A stretch of 64,000 nucleotides of DNA, taken from the NCBI GenBank assembly GCA_016630955.3, contig CM049995.1:1488001-1552000 (forward strand). Direction: 5' to 3'. The translations under genes and the position numbers were made by a program. The number at the start of each line of letters is the position of its first letter. The stretch's first letter is position 1. This DNA comes from Didymella arachidicola (taxonomy: Eukaryota; Ascomycota; Dothideomycetes; Pleosporales; Didymellaceae). This document shows, piece by piece, positions 32,839-46,208 of this stretch. The notes beneath the pieces were generated by a model that worked only from the letters and a program-made list of their open reading frames with translations, was not told where the DNA came from and made no database searches.

Positions 32839-35800
32839 CTAGTACGCACCCTCTCTGGCTTCGTACTTTTGACCGTCAACAACGTCAACCTCCACACCAC
32901 CCCAAACCTCGCCATCGACAGCCAGCTCAAGACCCTCGATCTTAGTCGCGCCGGCATCAAGACCCCACAGCGACACAGCGAGGTAGTTTGTGCCGCGATA
33001 GTTCAAGATACCTTCAGGTACTGGGAAGTTGGTCTGCGGCCCGACGTTGCTCACATACTTTCCATACTGCCACCCGTTGACGTACAGTTGCACCCTGTAT
33101 GCCTGCTTGCTCGATCCAGAACCAGTACCGTTGGAGCTGGTGCCGTTGGTGAAAGTGAAGCTGACAGGAATGTCCCACCCAGTGGGCAGGTTGAGATCAA
33201 ATTCGGTCGCAAAGAAGCCAATTCCAGGTGCGGGGATACCATCAGCAACGGGTCCCTTGCTAGCCTTCCAGCCGTAGTCGGCACGCAAGGCACCCGGCTG
33301 GTGCAGACCATTACGCTCTGCGAAGAGACCGCCTTCGTTCAATGGTCCACGCGAGATGTCGACGTAGTCCTCACCGCCGAGGTTGCCGGTCAGCTTCCAG
33401 CTCACATCAGACTGGGCGTGGCCTGCGAGCTGGTAGTTCAAGATGCCGCGCGGATTCTTGCCCGTCTCAGTGCCGATGGTCCATGTCTGGTCGAGGCCTT
33501 GGTTGTCGATCACGACGGTGATGGTGTACTCTTTTCCAGCGGTGAGGTTGGGCAGAGTCACAGTGGAATTACCGTTGGTAGCAGCGTCGTAGCCGCGCCA
33601 GGAGCCGAGGAATTGAGAACCGAGCCAAATGGAGGAGCCGAAAGCTGAGCCGCCCTGGGTCTGTGCGTAGAAGGTCGTCTCGTTGCCGGCGGCAGTAAAG
33701 GTGCCGCGGTAGAGGAGAGTGCCGGTGTGGAATCCATAGTCAGAGCTATACAGGGATACGGGTGTTGTGAGCGGTCTCAATGAGTTGTAGGTCTTTTTGA
33801 GATCGGCAACCTTCCATTTGCTGTCGTCGTAGTCGGCTTGAATTTCAGGCAAGGTGTCAAGGTACTTCCATTCGAGCTCGTTGAGCTTCGGGAAGCTGAT
33901 GTCGGCCTTGGGCAGTTCGATGCTGCCGCGAAGAGCGCCAGCATTCGAGGCTGTGACACTCACATCCTTGCCGTTGAAGGTGATCTTTTTGACGGATGAA
34001 GGTGCACCAATGACCTCAATAGGTGTTGTAGCATTGAGGTCTCCAGTGACTGCCAATGTATCGCCGGTAACCTTGGCTGTGCGGGTCAGGTAGCCAGCCT
34101 TGAGGATGACTGCCTCGGAGTTGTCGTGGGGCGCCTGGTCGACTGCCCAGTAGTTGTATGCTTCGTTGCGGCTGACAATGTACACATAGATGAAATTGCT
34201 CTCCACGCCAACCTTGGCAACCTTGCGGCCACCATCGACATTGAAGTTGAGAACTGTGTAGCCGCGTGTTGTGATGCTCTTAACATCACCTTCAAGAACT
34301 TCCAAACCAGTCACGGCAAGCGCCAGCTCGTGAGTCTCGCCGGGGCCGCCGTAGACAACAAGTACTGTCTTATCGTCGTACTTATGCCATGTAAAGATCT
34401 CAGCGGTCGAGTAGACAACTGTAGAGCCACCGAGGTCGTAATTGCTCACGTGGATCTTAGAGTCGCGCCCGTTAAGAGTGAGGGATGTCCCATTGATCTG
34501 CGGAACGGTGATGTTACCGAAAGCAGTTGTTGGAATGTTGAGCTTGTACGAGGCCGAATCCAGGGTGTTGTATGTGGCATGGCGAACAAAGTAAAAGCTG
34601 GTGGTGTTGCTGGTGGCTGGCGTAACCGTCAGGGCGGGGTTGTTGGTCCACTTAGTGGTGGAAGCGCTTCCTCGAGCTGCAGTCAGGTACGCCGGAGTGA
34701 CCTTGAAGAAGTTGGCTTGGAGCTTCTGCTCGGAGTACTTCTCGCGATCTACGCGTCGGTCTTCGCGGATGACGGCGGCGTAGTCGTACCTGTTCAATGT
34801 TAGCATCCGACTCTTAGTAAACAGCTAGAGAAACGCACGAAGTGTAGCCTCCAGGGTGTCCAAGGTTACCCCAGTTAGTTCCACCGTATGTCATATACAA
34901 GTTCAAGATGGTGACACCGAAGCTATACAGGTTCTTGTAGAAGACACGTTCGAACTCGGCGTTCACCAGAACGTTGCATTTATCGAAGCCCGGTCCACCC
35001 CACGGGTCGAAACTACCGGCCTGGAACTCAACGATGGAGTATGGTGTGTTGGGGCTCTGCTTCAAATGAAGATCGTGCCAGTTTGTAGGCAGCGCACCGT
35101 TGGGCCAGACAGTTGGGTTGGCGCAATCAAAGCCGAGTGGATATCCGTCGTGACCGTAGATATCCACAACGGCTGGGTAACCAGGTGCGGACTCAATAGG
35201 TGCATTGTAACCCTTTGGGCTGGCATCGTTGCTGATAAGGGGCACAATAATGCCAGCATCGCGCAGCTGATCCTCGACGTATTGGAAGTATTGTGGGTCT
35301 GGGAAAGGCTTGATCGCCGAAGTAGCCTGTGTGTACTCATTCTCTGGTTGTACCAGAATGATCGGTCCGCCATTTGTGATCTGAGCTGAAGCAATCTTCT
35401 TACCTACATTCTTCATGTAGTTGTCTGTTGCTGCAAGAAAGTCCGGAGCTCTTGTCCTGAGAGTGCCATTGACCCTCTGGATCCAACCTGGAAAGCCTCC
35501 ACCAGAGCTTTCGGCATTGATATATGGGCCGGGCCGAGCAATCAGGTAGATACCTGCCTCTTTGGCAGCATCGAAGAAGGGCTGAAGGTCGAAGACGCCC
35601 TCTTCGCGATACTCACCAGGCTTGCCTTCGAGCAAAGCCCAGTCCACATAGAAGGAGACGCCGTTGTAGCCGAGAGCCTTTATCTTCTGGAAAAGATCGA
35701 GGTAAAGGCTTGGTACCGGCAGACGGTAAGGATCTGTGGCTGTTCAGCGAGGAAGTGTAATTGATTCGTTCAGAGATACTTACGAACTTCGCCGGAGTAC

Positions 35801-35982
35801 AAGAAGATGCGTTCGCCGTTCACGAAAATTGAATCCTTGTCCCAAGTCACGATGTCCTGGAGGACCTCACGCTTGTAGGGAGCAATCCACTGATCAGGTT
35901 GGAAAGCCAGAGCTCTGGCCGCTGTCTCAACGGCTAGGCAAGACAGCGCAACCGCGCCACTCAGCTTCAAGATGCCCCTCAT
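32839..35982 (-). CDS. Secreted beta-galactosidase, glycoside hydrolase family 35
   Basis: Three exons (35982-35784, 35733-34839, 34789-32839) encode 1,014 residues, matching fungal GH35 lactases of about 1,000. The N-terminus is a signal peptide (MRGILKLSGAVALSCLAVETAARA). The enzyme removes terminal beta-galactose from lactose and plant galactans outside the cell. The catalytic TIM barrel shows SGEVHPYRLPVPSLYLDLF, the substrate-binding ARPGPYINAE, the acid/base glutamate in QPENEY (about E199) and the nucleophile in IVEFQAGSFD (about E302), followed by NLYMTYGGTNWG. The large final exon carries the beta-sandwich domains and ends in YEAREGAY. Introns are 50 and 49 nt; the first splits the codon for His in SGEVH. 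Transcription is likely to respond to carbon source, but I see no site I can name. Confidence 0.95.
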
Positions 35983-38900
35983 GTTGACTAGGAAAGCAAT
36001 AGTAGCCTGTCAAATTCATGAACCGGGGAAGCTTCGCCTTTGTACTTTCCGCAATTATAAGCTCGGTACCGTCACCGAGCCATTGACCAACGGTGAGAAA
36101 TCTGTGCCTGGCCATGACCACATGCCCACCGGACATGCGTGGCTGTCTTCCGAGCGGCGGCCTTTTTCCCCATCTTCCATCACTTCTCCGCTGCACACAA
36201 GAGCACCGCCTCGCTTCGCACTGCAACCCTCGTAGCACTACTGTGAAAGTTCATCTTAGGTCAGGCAGCTTCATTCCACCAATGCCATCAACTTGTGGCT
36301 ACTCGGATAATTCAATATAATGACGCACAGCGGGGAGAAGTGTACACAAACGGTTGAGCCGCTGCGGAATGCGGTATGCGGAGGGACGATCAGCGGGGTG
36401 GCGCTGGGGTAGGAGCTTGTGCGATCTTACGAAAGCTTGGAACCGGGGTGGCCCGTCCCAGTTTGGGGAAGGCATCCGCTGTCAATACGAATCCCTTCGG
36501 CTTTTGGCCGAGGTGAGAGCACATTTGTCGATTAGGGGCGTCGATGGCGCGATGTAAAAACATGGGGTATCAAGTATGCCTGCCGGCAAACGTGGGTGGC
36601 CGACCATGTTGGAGGTTTGAGTCGACGTCTGAGAATGGCGCTGGCTTGGTCAGCGCCAGTGCGAATTGGATGAAGCGCAAACTTTCGTACAACAGCTTTC
36701 ATGAAGCAGTTACAAAAGAACACACCATCATCAACCAACATATTTCCCTGAGAAGGGAGTTGCCAATCCTGTTTTGCCGAGGTACAGTTTTCAAGCGTAT
36801 GATAGCAGCCTGAACCGTTCTAAGGTTCGCTCTTTGCCTTGCGCAATCCACATTTTTTGTTACTTACCTACATGAGCCCTCATCTCTGCCCTGATGGCAG
36901 TAAAGAAAGAGGATGCAGTAGCAATTGATATAGCAAATGCCTCTCAACTACCAGCCCACCTGGGCAGTTACCTTTACATGCACGAAACTGCAGGAATTTT
37001 TGACCCTTGTAGCCATACCATATTTGAGCTTTCAAGTTCTCGAACCGGGCAGAAGCATCGGAGCCTTTGTAAATTCATCTTACACTATGCGGTCGGCCTA
37101 AAATATCTATACTACGATACAGCTGCAGAACTTCGAATTCGCCTATGCCTGTCGAAACACCTATGCTTGCAGTAGCTTGAGCGACGTTTGGATTGCAGTC
37201 TCCCGCATGGTATTGCAGCCTGGCTGATGGTGCAACTTGCTAGGCTATCATTTATTTGCACTTGCGTCCTCGTCGAAAGCGCCAATACAACTGCTGTCAG
37301 ACTACATGGCGTTGTAATGACTGCCACAAGGATGATACGTCTATTGTCTACGGCAGATTTGGCATGCAATTGGTTGCGATGTGCAGCTTGCGCTCTCTCT
37401 AAGCGGATCAGCAGTGATAACAAGTCAGTTTTCTAGACCAGGACGTGGATGAGTACTCGTTACCGAGCTGGCGCAAGTCCTGTTGAAGCTCTGATTTTGT
37501 CATGATTTTTGTTGTATGCAGCGTCACAGCCAGCAAGATTCCTCACACATCTCCACTGACAGACGTTATTTGCAATCCTTCGTTGGCCTCGCAGTCGATG
37601 CGGTCCAGTGTACGTGACAAAATCCCTGGAGCATGTGCCATAATGGATTTACTCTTGAAGCTTTACTCCTGATCTACAGATCTACGGCAACAGGGCAAAG
37701 GATTTTAACATGGCTCCCATGTTGGAACACACGGTACACGGTTTCAATGGTCCTCGGCGATGCCATGAGGCTAGGTGGGGCTGAGCCAAAATTGCGCAGC
37801 CTTGCAAACTGCGGGTGCATGCATGCAAGCGCCACCATTAGCCGGGTACATGCTCGTGCCTGACTCAAGCCTTGCCAACTTTGAACGAGGGCTCTCAAGG
37901 TAGATGTAAATTTTGATGATGGGAGATATAAAGGCATTACTCTGATCCCGAATCGATCGTTTCGACCATAGTCAATATGTCCAGCAAGATTGTAGACGTC
38001 GACTGCGTCGGCCCTTCATAACTGGGCTTTCGAGGGTTAGTAGACATCCGCCTCATATCTGACCTGAACGCAAAACATGCCAATCGATGGGCTGCCTCGA
38101 CGCATTGATAGCAGCAAATATCGAATGCTGATATGACGTTTACTTGAGAAAAGCTTTGCTCCGCTGATGATATGGAAAGCCCGATCAGGAGGGAAGTCGC
38201 TAGGACCCCGACTGCTATGAGACAGCACATTCGGGAGACGACATCCCTGGGACGAAGGGAGCTTCACATTGGAGACAGCATATCACGGCATTATGGGCAG
38301 CCACTTTGCGAGGAGCTGTCAACGAAAAAATCACTGCTTCGAATGGCGGCCCTCTCGGTCAGGGTCGAGCCTCAGTATTTCTCCAGGAGATTCGCAAGCG
38401 GGGTCGCAATTGTGCTGCTCCTTGAAGGATGTCGATCTGGCGTGCTGAACAAGGATGACAAAAGATTGGCTTGACAAAGCTCTGGTGCTGCTGTTGGATT
38501 CCACATCTGCCGTGATGGGACCCGAAGCACTTGGGAGAAGATAGGTCTGGACATCCAGGCGCTTGTCCGTCTGGAACATGGTTTATGAGCGTTTCCGGTC
38601 GATGAGCCGTAAGAACACCGAGATGTTAGGGGATGGGATCACTTCTCAACAGTCCTCAGTCTGTTGGGATACCGAGAGTGCCCAATGGGAACATCTAGCG
38701 ATGTGATTGAGATGGGACTGCGGCTGGATCGCAATCATCACGCCTTCGGCAAATAAGGTCCTGACTTCCGGTCATGTACCCCACATTCTGGGCCTGCGCC
38801 AAGCTGATACCTGTACTAACAGTGACGGCGTGGTGCTTAAGGAGCCATCGAAAAAGGGTCGACGACACACTGAAGTCCATACACAGTCTGCGGTCTGAAT

Positions 38901-40314
38901 CCGAACTAGGAACGCGTTGTGTTCAAGTAAACAAGACGAGAAACTACATGAAAGATCTTTGACCGAGGGTAAGTTCGTTACTGCTGTACGTAAGTGCGGC
39001 CCCAACGGTCAACAAGTTGAGGCGGGGAAATCGGCCCAGTCGATATTGCAGCGTTTTGGATGTTCATATTTGGCTAATTGCATCCCGTATGTCCAGCTCA
39101 CATTTTACATGTTGAGCAATACTGCTGTGGTGCGAAGCGTGTCATAGGCGATACCTGCGTGCTGTAAGGCTATGACATGCTAAATTAGGACAGCCAAATC
39201 TCCCAGGTGGTGCCCTTGAATCGTCGAAGCTGACGTATCTTGCTGTTTGTGGCTTTGTTGGTGCAAAGGAGGACAAGCTGAGCTGAGCAATTGGCAAGTT
39301 GTGCCGGGGTACGACGTCACGGAAGGCAGGTACGATCCATGGTCGTGGACGAAGGGGGCCTGGGAATCGGTCAGATTCGTCGCCACAGGTAGCGGGGACA
39401 ACTGAGCACTTCCCCATAACCCGCTTCCACCACTGCGTTGGCCATTTTGGATAGATATCACATTGAAGAGTGATACTGCGATGCAACTCGTTGCACGAAG
39501 TTGCCCAGTCCCCGGGGTTCGTCAAGCCCCGCAAGTGATTGGCCGGCTTCCCGAGAGTCTATGCTTGAAGTGGCAAAACTCAGAAACTTCCCGGATGAGG
39601 ACCAGGGTCTCGACGACTTCCCACGCGACAGACGCGTTACGCTGTGATCTCGGAACTCAATTGTTGAGTGAGGTGGATAATCTGGGTCGCGCCTCTTTGG
39701 ACGACCGAAGTATCGGCTCATATGGTGCTCCCCAAATCACGTTGCGCGCGTGCGAGAGTCGGCGTCTCGAAGCGGAACGGACCTTAAGCTCAACCCTGTC
39801 TACACCGCCCCATTGGCCAACGCATCATGAGTCTAAGTCAGTATTCCGTCCAACGACAGTCGGGATCAACGACGTTGCCTGTACCTTGCTCTCTTTGGGC
39901 CCACTACAGCTCGTTTTGTACTGGCCAGTTGTCTGACTTTGATTTTGTACTGGCAAGTCACGGCGCAGGCGCGCTGAGGGCGAATTTCAGGAACCTGGAC
40001 CCCTGCGGGCGGAGCGGCTTGTCATCCAGTACCCGCAGCGGTGCGCTCCATGGCTGCCATGCGAGTGATCTAGTCGCACTTCAAAGAGGTCTGCCTGCAA
40101 AGCCCCTCTCAGCCATGGCGAATCTGAGGTGGGTACACCCTAGTACGACGTAGCTGAATACGGCTTGAGTGCAGACTCGCCCTGGACTCGACTGAATATA
40201 TCTTCTCTGCTTGTCCCGTGCCTTTGCATAACGGTGATGCTCCAGCTTCATTCACACCCTGCTCTCTATTGAAGCACCTGTCCAGTGCTTCGAGCCCACC
40301 ATTCCCCCACCGTC
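35983..40314. other. 4.3-kb stretch without a recognisable gene
   Basis: This region lies between the GH35 start and the rhodopsin-domain gene. Only short frames with no family resemblance are present on either strand. I see no terminal repeats, transposase motif or RNA gene. The first few hundred bases should be the GH35 promoter and the last few hundred the promoter of the next gene. Confidence 0.4.
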
Positions 40315-41581
40315 ATGAGGTCCGCACCGCCCGAGGTCATTGCAACATGGCCAAAGCCGAACTACATCGACCCTGTCACGCAAGGATCCGCTCTGATGGT
40401 TGTCGAGCTCACATTACTACCCATCGCCATGGTCATTGTCTTTATGAGATTATACGTCCGGATAGTGTGGCTGAAGAAGAGCTGGTGGGATGACTATCTG
40501 ATGGTTACTGCTATGGTATGTATTGAGTGTCGGGATCACCGAGTGGCGATGCCAACGAACAGCAGGTCTTCTCAATCGGAACCACAGTGCTAGTGATCAT
40601 GGCGACACAGCTTTACGGCTGGGATAAGCATGTGTGGGACATGAAGGCCCCAGAACTATCAACTGGGCGAAAGGTACGACCTTGTACAACGCGTGTAACC
40701 GAACTGGCGTTCTAAAGGTGCTGCAGGCGTCATTAGCCGGACAGACGTTATTCGTCCTTGCTTCCAGCACCGTCAAGATGTCTATTCTCGTGTCTTACTT
40801 CCGCATCGCACCAGAGAAGTCGCTCTTCCGGAAGCTCGTCTGGGGTACCTTTGCCCTCGTCTTCGCCGCATTCGTCGTCTTCATCGTGGCACTATGGGTA
40901 CAATGCATGTAAGTTTTACCTTTTTGCGAATCTGATCGTGCACATGCTGATGGTTGCAGTCCAATCTCCAGCTACTGGAAGCTCACTGCAGATCACCGCG
41001 ACTGCATCCCAGAGGGACCACCCTTGATGGTACAAAGTACTCTGAACGTAGTCACTGACTTCATGATCTACACCCTGCCAATCCCGACACTATTCACTTT
41101 GTCACTCCCGTGGAACCAGCGTGTTGGTCTCGTGGTACTCTTTTCGGTTGGAGGTGTTATCGTCGTAGCTGGAAGTTTCCGAGCTTACTGGATTCATTAC
41201 ACGCTCTTTGAGACGTACGATGCTACCTGGGAAGGTTATAACATCTGGATTTGGACCGCTATCGAGACCAATGTTGGCGTAATTTGCGGTTGTATACCTG
41301 CCCTCAAGCCATTGCTGTTTCGCACACGCGCACGGGTTCAGAATTCAAAGTACGCAAACGGCTCCGATCACAGCAGGAGAAAGGAGAAGTTTACGCCAAT
41401 CGTGGACCAAGTCGAGATGGACACACGCAGACCTGCAGCCCCATTGGATATCGAATCGCGACCCGGCACTGCAATGCCTCTACATTACGGCAGTCCACTT
41501 TCCGAGCGACCCATGAGTGGCTCGACCGATAAAAGTCGCTATGAGCTGGAAATTGAACATCAGAAGAAATACACGTACTGA
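40315..41581 (+). CDS. Rhodopsin-domain (PTH11-related) seven-helix membrane protein
   Basis: Four exons (40315-40515, 40566-40673, 40718-40908, 40960-41581) encode 373 residues. The architecture is seven hydrophobic helices followed by a cytosolic tail of about 90 residues. Diagnostic pieces are RLYVRIVWLKKSWWDDYLM in the first loop, ASSTVKMSILVSYFRI, the extracellular WKLTADHRDCIPEG, STLNVVTDFMIYTLPIPTLFTLSLP, and the ETNVGVICGCIPALKPL helix. These define the fungal rhodopsin domain found in PTH11-like receptors, which in some species sense surfaces or hosts. No CFEM domain is present, so this is not PTH11 itself. The third exon may begin at 40727 instead of 40718, since both AG sites keep frame. 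Ligand and role are unknown. Confidence 0.88.
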
Positions 41582-43179
41582 ACCATAGTACAAAATTCCT
41601 CTCTTCGAAAGACTTATGCGTCCAGTGCTGTAGAGAGTAGATTTTCCGGGTCACACCATCTCTTGTCACGTCTGTCCGATTCTATATTTATTATTATTTT
41701 TTGGCATTGGGAATACCACGAGTGGCGGTTCTCTTCTTCTGCTCAGCGACTTTCTTTACTGATTCAATGATTGCACATGCCATTGTCTGCCCTCACATAC
41801 CGATGAGGCAGTCGAGTCGATAGTTCAATGTACGATGTCGCCTCATTCGTACCATTCTGCTCGATACGTTGTCCACACAGGACGCTCTGGTGAGTATTTG
41901 TATAGGCTGTTTTCAGCGCGGTAGTTGCGTCATAGGTCCAGATCGAAAGGGAGGGGAAACTCGAGCGCACTCACTCACTCTGTGACACAGTGCTTCTCTC
42001 ATCGCAATTTCGCAGCTCAATGCTGGCCTCCATCCTTCTTGCGACCCTGGATGACGACAATGATCTCCACGGCATTGATCTCATCTCCGTGGCACCGCCT
42101 GGACGTCCTTCAGGGTAGGCCGCTGAAGCAGTCGGATGTCATGGCGACCACACTGATCGTGGCGCGGTCCCCCTTCTCATCATATGGTCCTTCTTATTGC
42201 TCTTTCTGTCTATGCTTTTCGGCTGTCTGTGCGTTTCTGATGTCATCCCTCCTCGATTCACCAACCTCGTTCTCCCGAATAGCACGGTCGTCTCGCAAAT
42301 CTGTTCGTCGTCGCAGGGCTTGCGAATCCGTAGCCACTTCGCCGAGCAGTGAGTTGTCAGGCTCGCTGGATGGCCAGCGCAGAGACGTCAGCTCAGTACG
42401 ATGCCTCGTTAGAGCAGGAACCCGCGGATCGTCGTGTTTACAAGGCTGCACCTGTACGGCGCGTCGCCAAACATTTTTCACAGCGGCTTGGACTGAAAAT
42501 TATTATTCTCAATGCGATTGTGAAGGGGTGCGCAACCTTTCAAGAGTCAGGGACCAACCACCGTGCAGGCAGATGGAGAGCTGAGACACGATCGTGGGGC
42601 TTAAGGCTGACAGACTGGCCTCGGCACCAATTGGCTGGGAGCGCGCCATGCATGCACTGCCATGCAGCTGCAATGCAAACCAACGCATCATGACATCTCC
42701 AAGCTGGAATCCAAGGTACCGGATCGTGCACTCGACCGGAATCCTTTGTTCAATTATGAAGCCGAGTGCAGCTGCCCTTTTTGGGCGTGTTGCAGGGTGC
42801 TGAGGGCTTAGGAATTCGGCCATCGCTGTTGCGTCCGTTTCCTGGACTACCAGAAGCATTCTAGGGTACAACTTTCAGACCGCCATGGTCTTCGTACCCG
42901 GCCTTAAACGTCATCCTAGAAGCACAAAGCTTCGACGCACGACCTCCAGTCGCTCAACTTGACCTCATCGGTCAGGATTCCGGCAGCTCCTCGCTTCCTT
43001 CAAGGCCTCAAACAACCTGGCGTGTTGCCGCCTCGACCCAACCTGCCAACCGTGCCAACGCACCGTGCAGCCGAAGGCCCTCACCTTCACCTTGAGAAGA
43101 GTCGCGAGGTCCGATACTAAAACTTCCAAGCTGCAGGTACTCTCACTTCTCTTTCGCACCCTCAATTGCCAGTCCAGTC
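41582..43179. other. Intergenic stretch, nothing recognised
   Basis: This 1.6-kb region lies between two genes in the same direction. An open frame of 219 codons at 41925-42584 has no family resemblance and unlikely composition, so I do not call it. Confidence 0.45.
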
Positions 43180-44779
43180 ATGAAAACCACAACCATGCGG
43201 TCGCTGTTCCTACCGCTTCTTGCGCTTACAGCATCAGCCTTGCCCCAGCCTCGTCACGAAAAAGCTCCGGTATGTATCATTGGTGCAGGACCGTCCGGCC
43301 TGTCCGCAGCGGCAAAGCTGGAGGACAAGGGCATCAAGGCCATGATCTTCGATAAGCAGGAGGAAATTGGTGGTAAATGTCAGGCATGGTATGATGAGCA
43401 GTAAGTGTTCCACAGCAGAAGCGCGACTGCGGCTGATTAGACCACTCAGAGGCATCTTCCACCCGCTTGGCGCCGCCTTCTTCTCTAACGCGACCTACAC
43501 CGAGACCCTCAAGTTCCTCAACAAGACGAATGTGACCTCCGAGCCGTTTGAGCTAGCCGGTGCGCGCGAAATGTTTCGCTACAACTTCACAGACGGTGCG
43601 ATCGAAGAGAACCCGGCACTGATCCCACAGTTCCTGGCATCGTTGTCCGCCGAAATCCCGCGTTACGTCACGTTGTGGAATCAGCGATACCGACCATACA
43701 GTGTCGCTGCATACAAGGTACGACAAGCGCTGCGTACAAGTAGTAGTACGATAACGGTGGGCTGACGCGCCGCAGAATGGCACACCTGACGAGTTCACCG
43801 TGTCTGGGTCTCAATGGTTCCGCCAGAACAATTTCACCGCTCTTCCAATCCTCCTGGTAAACCCAGTGGCATTGTACGGGTACGGCGACATCAACATCGT
43901 CCCAGCGGTATGTCACAACGTTCGCTGCATAGAGTTTGCAGGGGTCATGCATGCATGTACTGACACGTGATACAGCTCTACATCCTGCAATACTTCACTC
44001 CGGATATTTTGACCGCATTCATCGGATTACATGAAGTGTATTACATGGACTTCCACAAGATGTTTTTGGAATGGTCCGCGACACAGCTGTGCAAGACTCC
44101 TATCAAGACTTCCGCTGAAGTTAGATGCGTTGATCGGTCTGGAAAGAACCCCGTGATTAAGTACACTGAACCCTGTGGGGACTTCTACAAGTGGCGCAAG
44201 CAAGAGTGCAGCTCGATCATTTTCGCCTTTCCGCCAAACATCGAGAATCTGGAGCGAGCAGGTTTGGACATCTCAAAGGAGGAGTACGACGTCTTTGCCA
44301 ATGTTTCGACGATTCAGTATTACTCTTCGGCAGTAGAGTTCAAGCTCCCATTTGGTGTTTCCTACATCGCGAACACGACGTCTCCAGCACTCCCGCCACC
44401 GAATCAGGGTGAGCCCGTCGCAGTGCTGCGCCTCAACGAGCAATCGAATGTTTCGGTTTCATGGTCTTGGGGCCCGTATGAGTTCCAGACCGAGGACGCT
44501 GCTCGTCGCTTGCTCATTGAGAGCCTGTCAGAGATCAACAAGGATCCCCGCGACGCCAACGAGACCGCGACGCCCCTGGCTGATAGCGATGTCAAGGCGT
44601 TCAGAAAGTGGGACTACTTCCCGCACTTTGATAGCCAGCCCCTCCGCGATGGAGCATATAACAAGTTCAACCGCCTCCAAGGTCACAAGAAGAGTTACTG
44701 GGCCAGCGGACTCAATGGCATGGAGATTGTCGAGTGGGCCATTCGTGGTGGCCAGGATGTTGTCGAGTCTTACTTCTGA
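43180..44779 (+). CDS. Secreted FAD-dependent oxidoreductase (amine-oxidase-like)
   Basis: Four exons (43180-43400, 43450-43717, 43776-43908, 43977-44779) encode 474 residues. An N-terminal signal peptide (MRSLFLPLLALTASALP, after a short leader) precedes a dinucleotide-binding fold: APVCIIGAGPSGLSAAAKLEDKG, then MIFDKQEEIGGKC, the pattern of NAD(P)-binding/flavin amine-oxidase-like proteins. Many N-glycosylation sequons (NAT, NKT, NVT, NFT, NTT, NVS, NET) support secretion. The rest matches uncharacterised ascomycete FAD proteins and ends GGQDVVESYF. The start may be at 43192 rather than 43180; both give a signal peptide. Introns are 49-68 nt. The substrate is not known; related enzymes act in secondary metabolism or on amines, but there is no cluster around this gene. 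Confidence 0.85.
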
Positions 44780-46208
44780 GACCCCGCACACATCCCTAAC
44801 ACTCGATCGACGACTACGGCACAAGGGACCTGGATACAAGACGGGTCGGATGTCTGCTTTACGATTTTCATTTTCCACCTTCACGGCAATTGCGATACCG
44901 CATTGACGACGTTATGCCTACTTAGAGATGATACCTTCGCCTTCATTGAGCGTCACGATCACGTCCTTACGACTACGGCTACCTTTTACGGCCGCACTGG
45001 GAGGATATTTCACGATCAGGACGGGCTCAAATTTAATGATAATGCTTGATGTACATAGCATGGGCGGTTGCAATGACAGATATTGCCAAAAAAGAAACAC
45101 TGAATGAGAGCTATGACAGAAGATTTGCGCTATCTTGCACACATAGTAGGACTACCGAATTCGATATAAGACGGTAATAACGGCATGTACAATATGACGT
45201 CGGGTTACAAGCTACCTCGACGTCTTGAGGCCAAGTAATACAACGTCTCCGCAATATCGGATTGTGAAAGAGGCAAGAGAAAACTCACGATGTTGGCAGC
45301 TGGGCGACTTCATCCTTCGACTCGCGACTACCGGAACCAAAATTGCGATGCGCGCTGTCAGTTGTCAGTCGCCCTTTTAGGAATATTGACTTGCAGGAGT
45401 CGAGACGCTTTAAGCCTTGCAAAAGACCCTTTTCACACCCGCTTCTTGGCTACAACGCCCATTGACGACCACTCACAGCACAAACACTCGCACCTCTCGA
45501 CGAGGCTACTGATCACACTCCTGGGCCGTCCTCTACCGCGAGGCTGCCCTGGAGACCGCCCTCACGGTCCGCGTGAGCTTAAAAAGTGGAAATGAAAGAC
45601 CCTCACTAAAATCCTCACAGGCGTTGTGATTGGTGCACTAGCTTACTCTCTCCGCGCTGCTGTTTAATGAACGTGACTCGAGCCGCTGGCAAGCACCCGG
45701 AGGATTCAAGAAGCGGATTATTTGTCGTGCTTCACGATGAAGCACTGAAGACTCCGAAGGCCAGGAAGACGATTGTCTGCTTGCACTGCGCCGAATGTTC
45801 CACAGGCCTTGAATGCATTAGCGGCGCGATAATACAATGCATTGGGCAACGAATCACCAAATGTGCATTTCGCTTGTGCAGGATTCATTTCTGCCCCAGC
45901 CTTGTCATTTGACGACTTGTCGCCGCAATTTTAAATCGCAGCTTACAGACGCTCTTGGACCTTGGTGGTTAGTTCGCAGTGATTCGTTAGCCGGCCCAGG
46001 CATGGCATCGTGAACATGTCGTGCCGCGAGCCCGTTTCATATACAGCCCGGGGGATCCCCAAAGAGCCTCCCTTCTCATCTCAATCCTGTCGCTCGCTGT
46101 TTACTGCTCTGCTGTCGCTCCTTGCGCATCTCCACTGAACGCGTGGGCTGTGTCGTCGTTCTCCACATTGATTTAGTGTTTACACACCGTTGTCAATCAT
46201 CATACGAG
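44780..46208. other. Intergenic stretch, nothing recognised
   Basis: This 1.4-kb region contains no gene I can support. The part close to 46208 should hold the promoter and leader of the small GPI-type gene. Confidence 0.5.

Noticed and set aside
41925..42584. 219-codon + strand frame
   Set aside because: Not antisense to a gene, but composition and lack of conserved motif or introns argue against coding; kept as intergenic.
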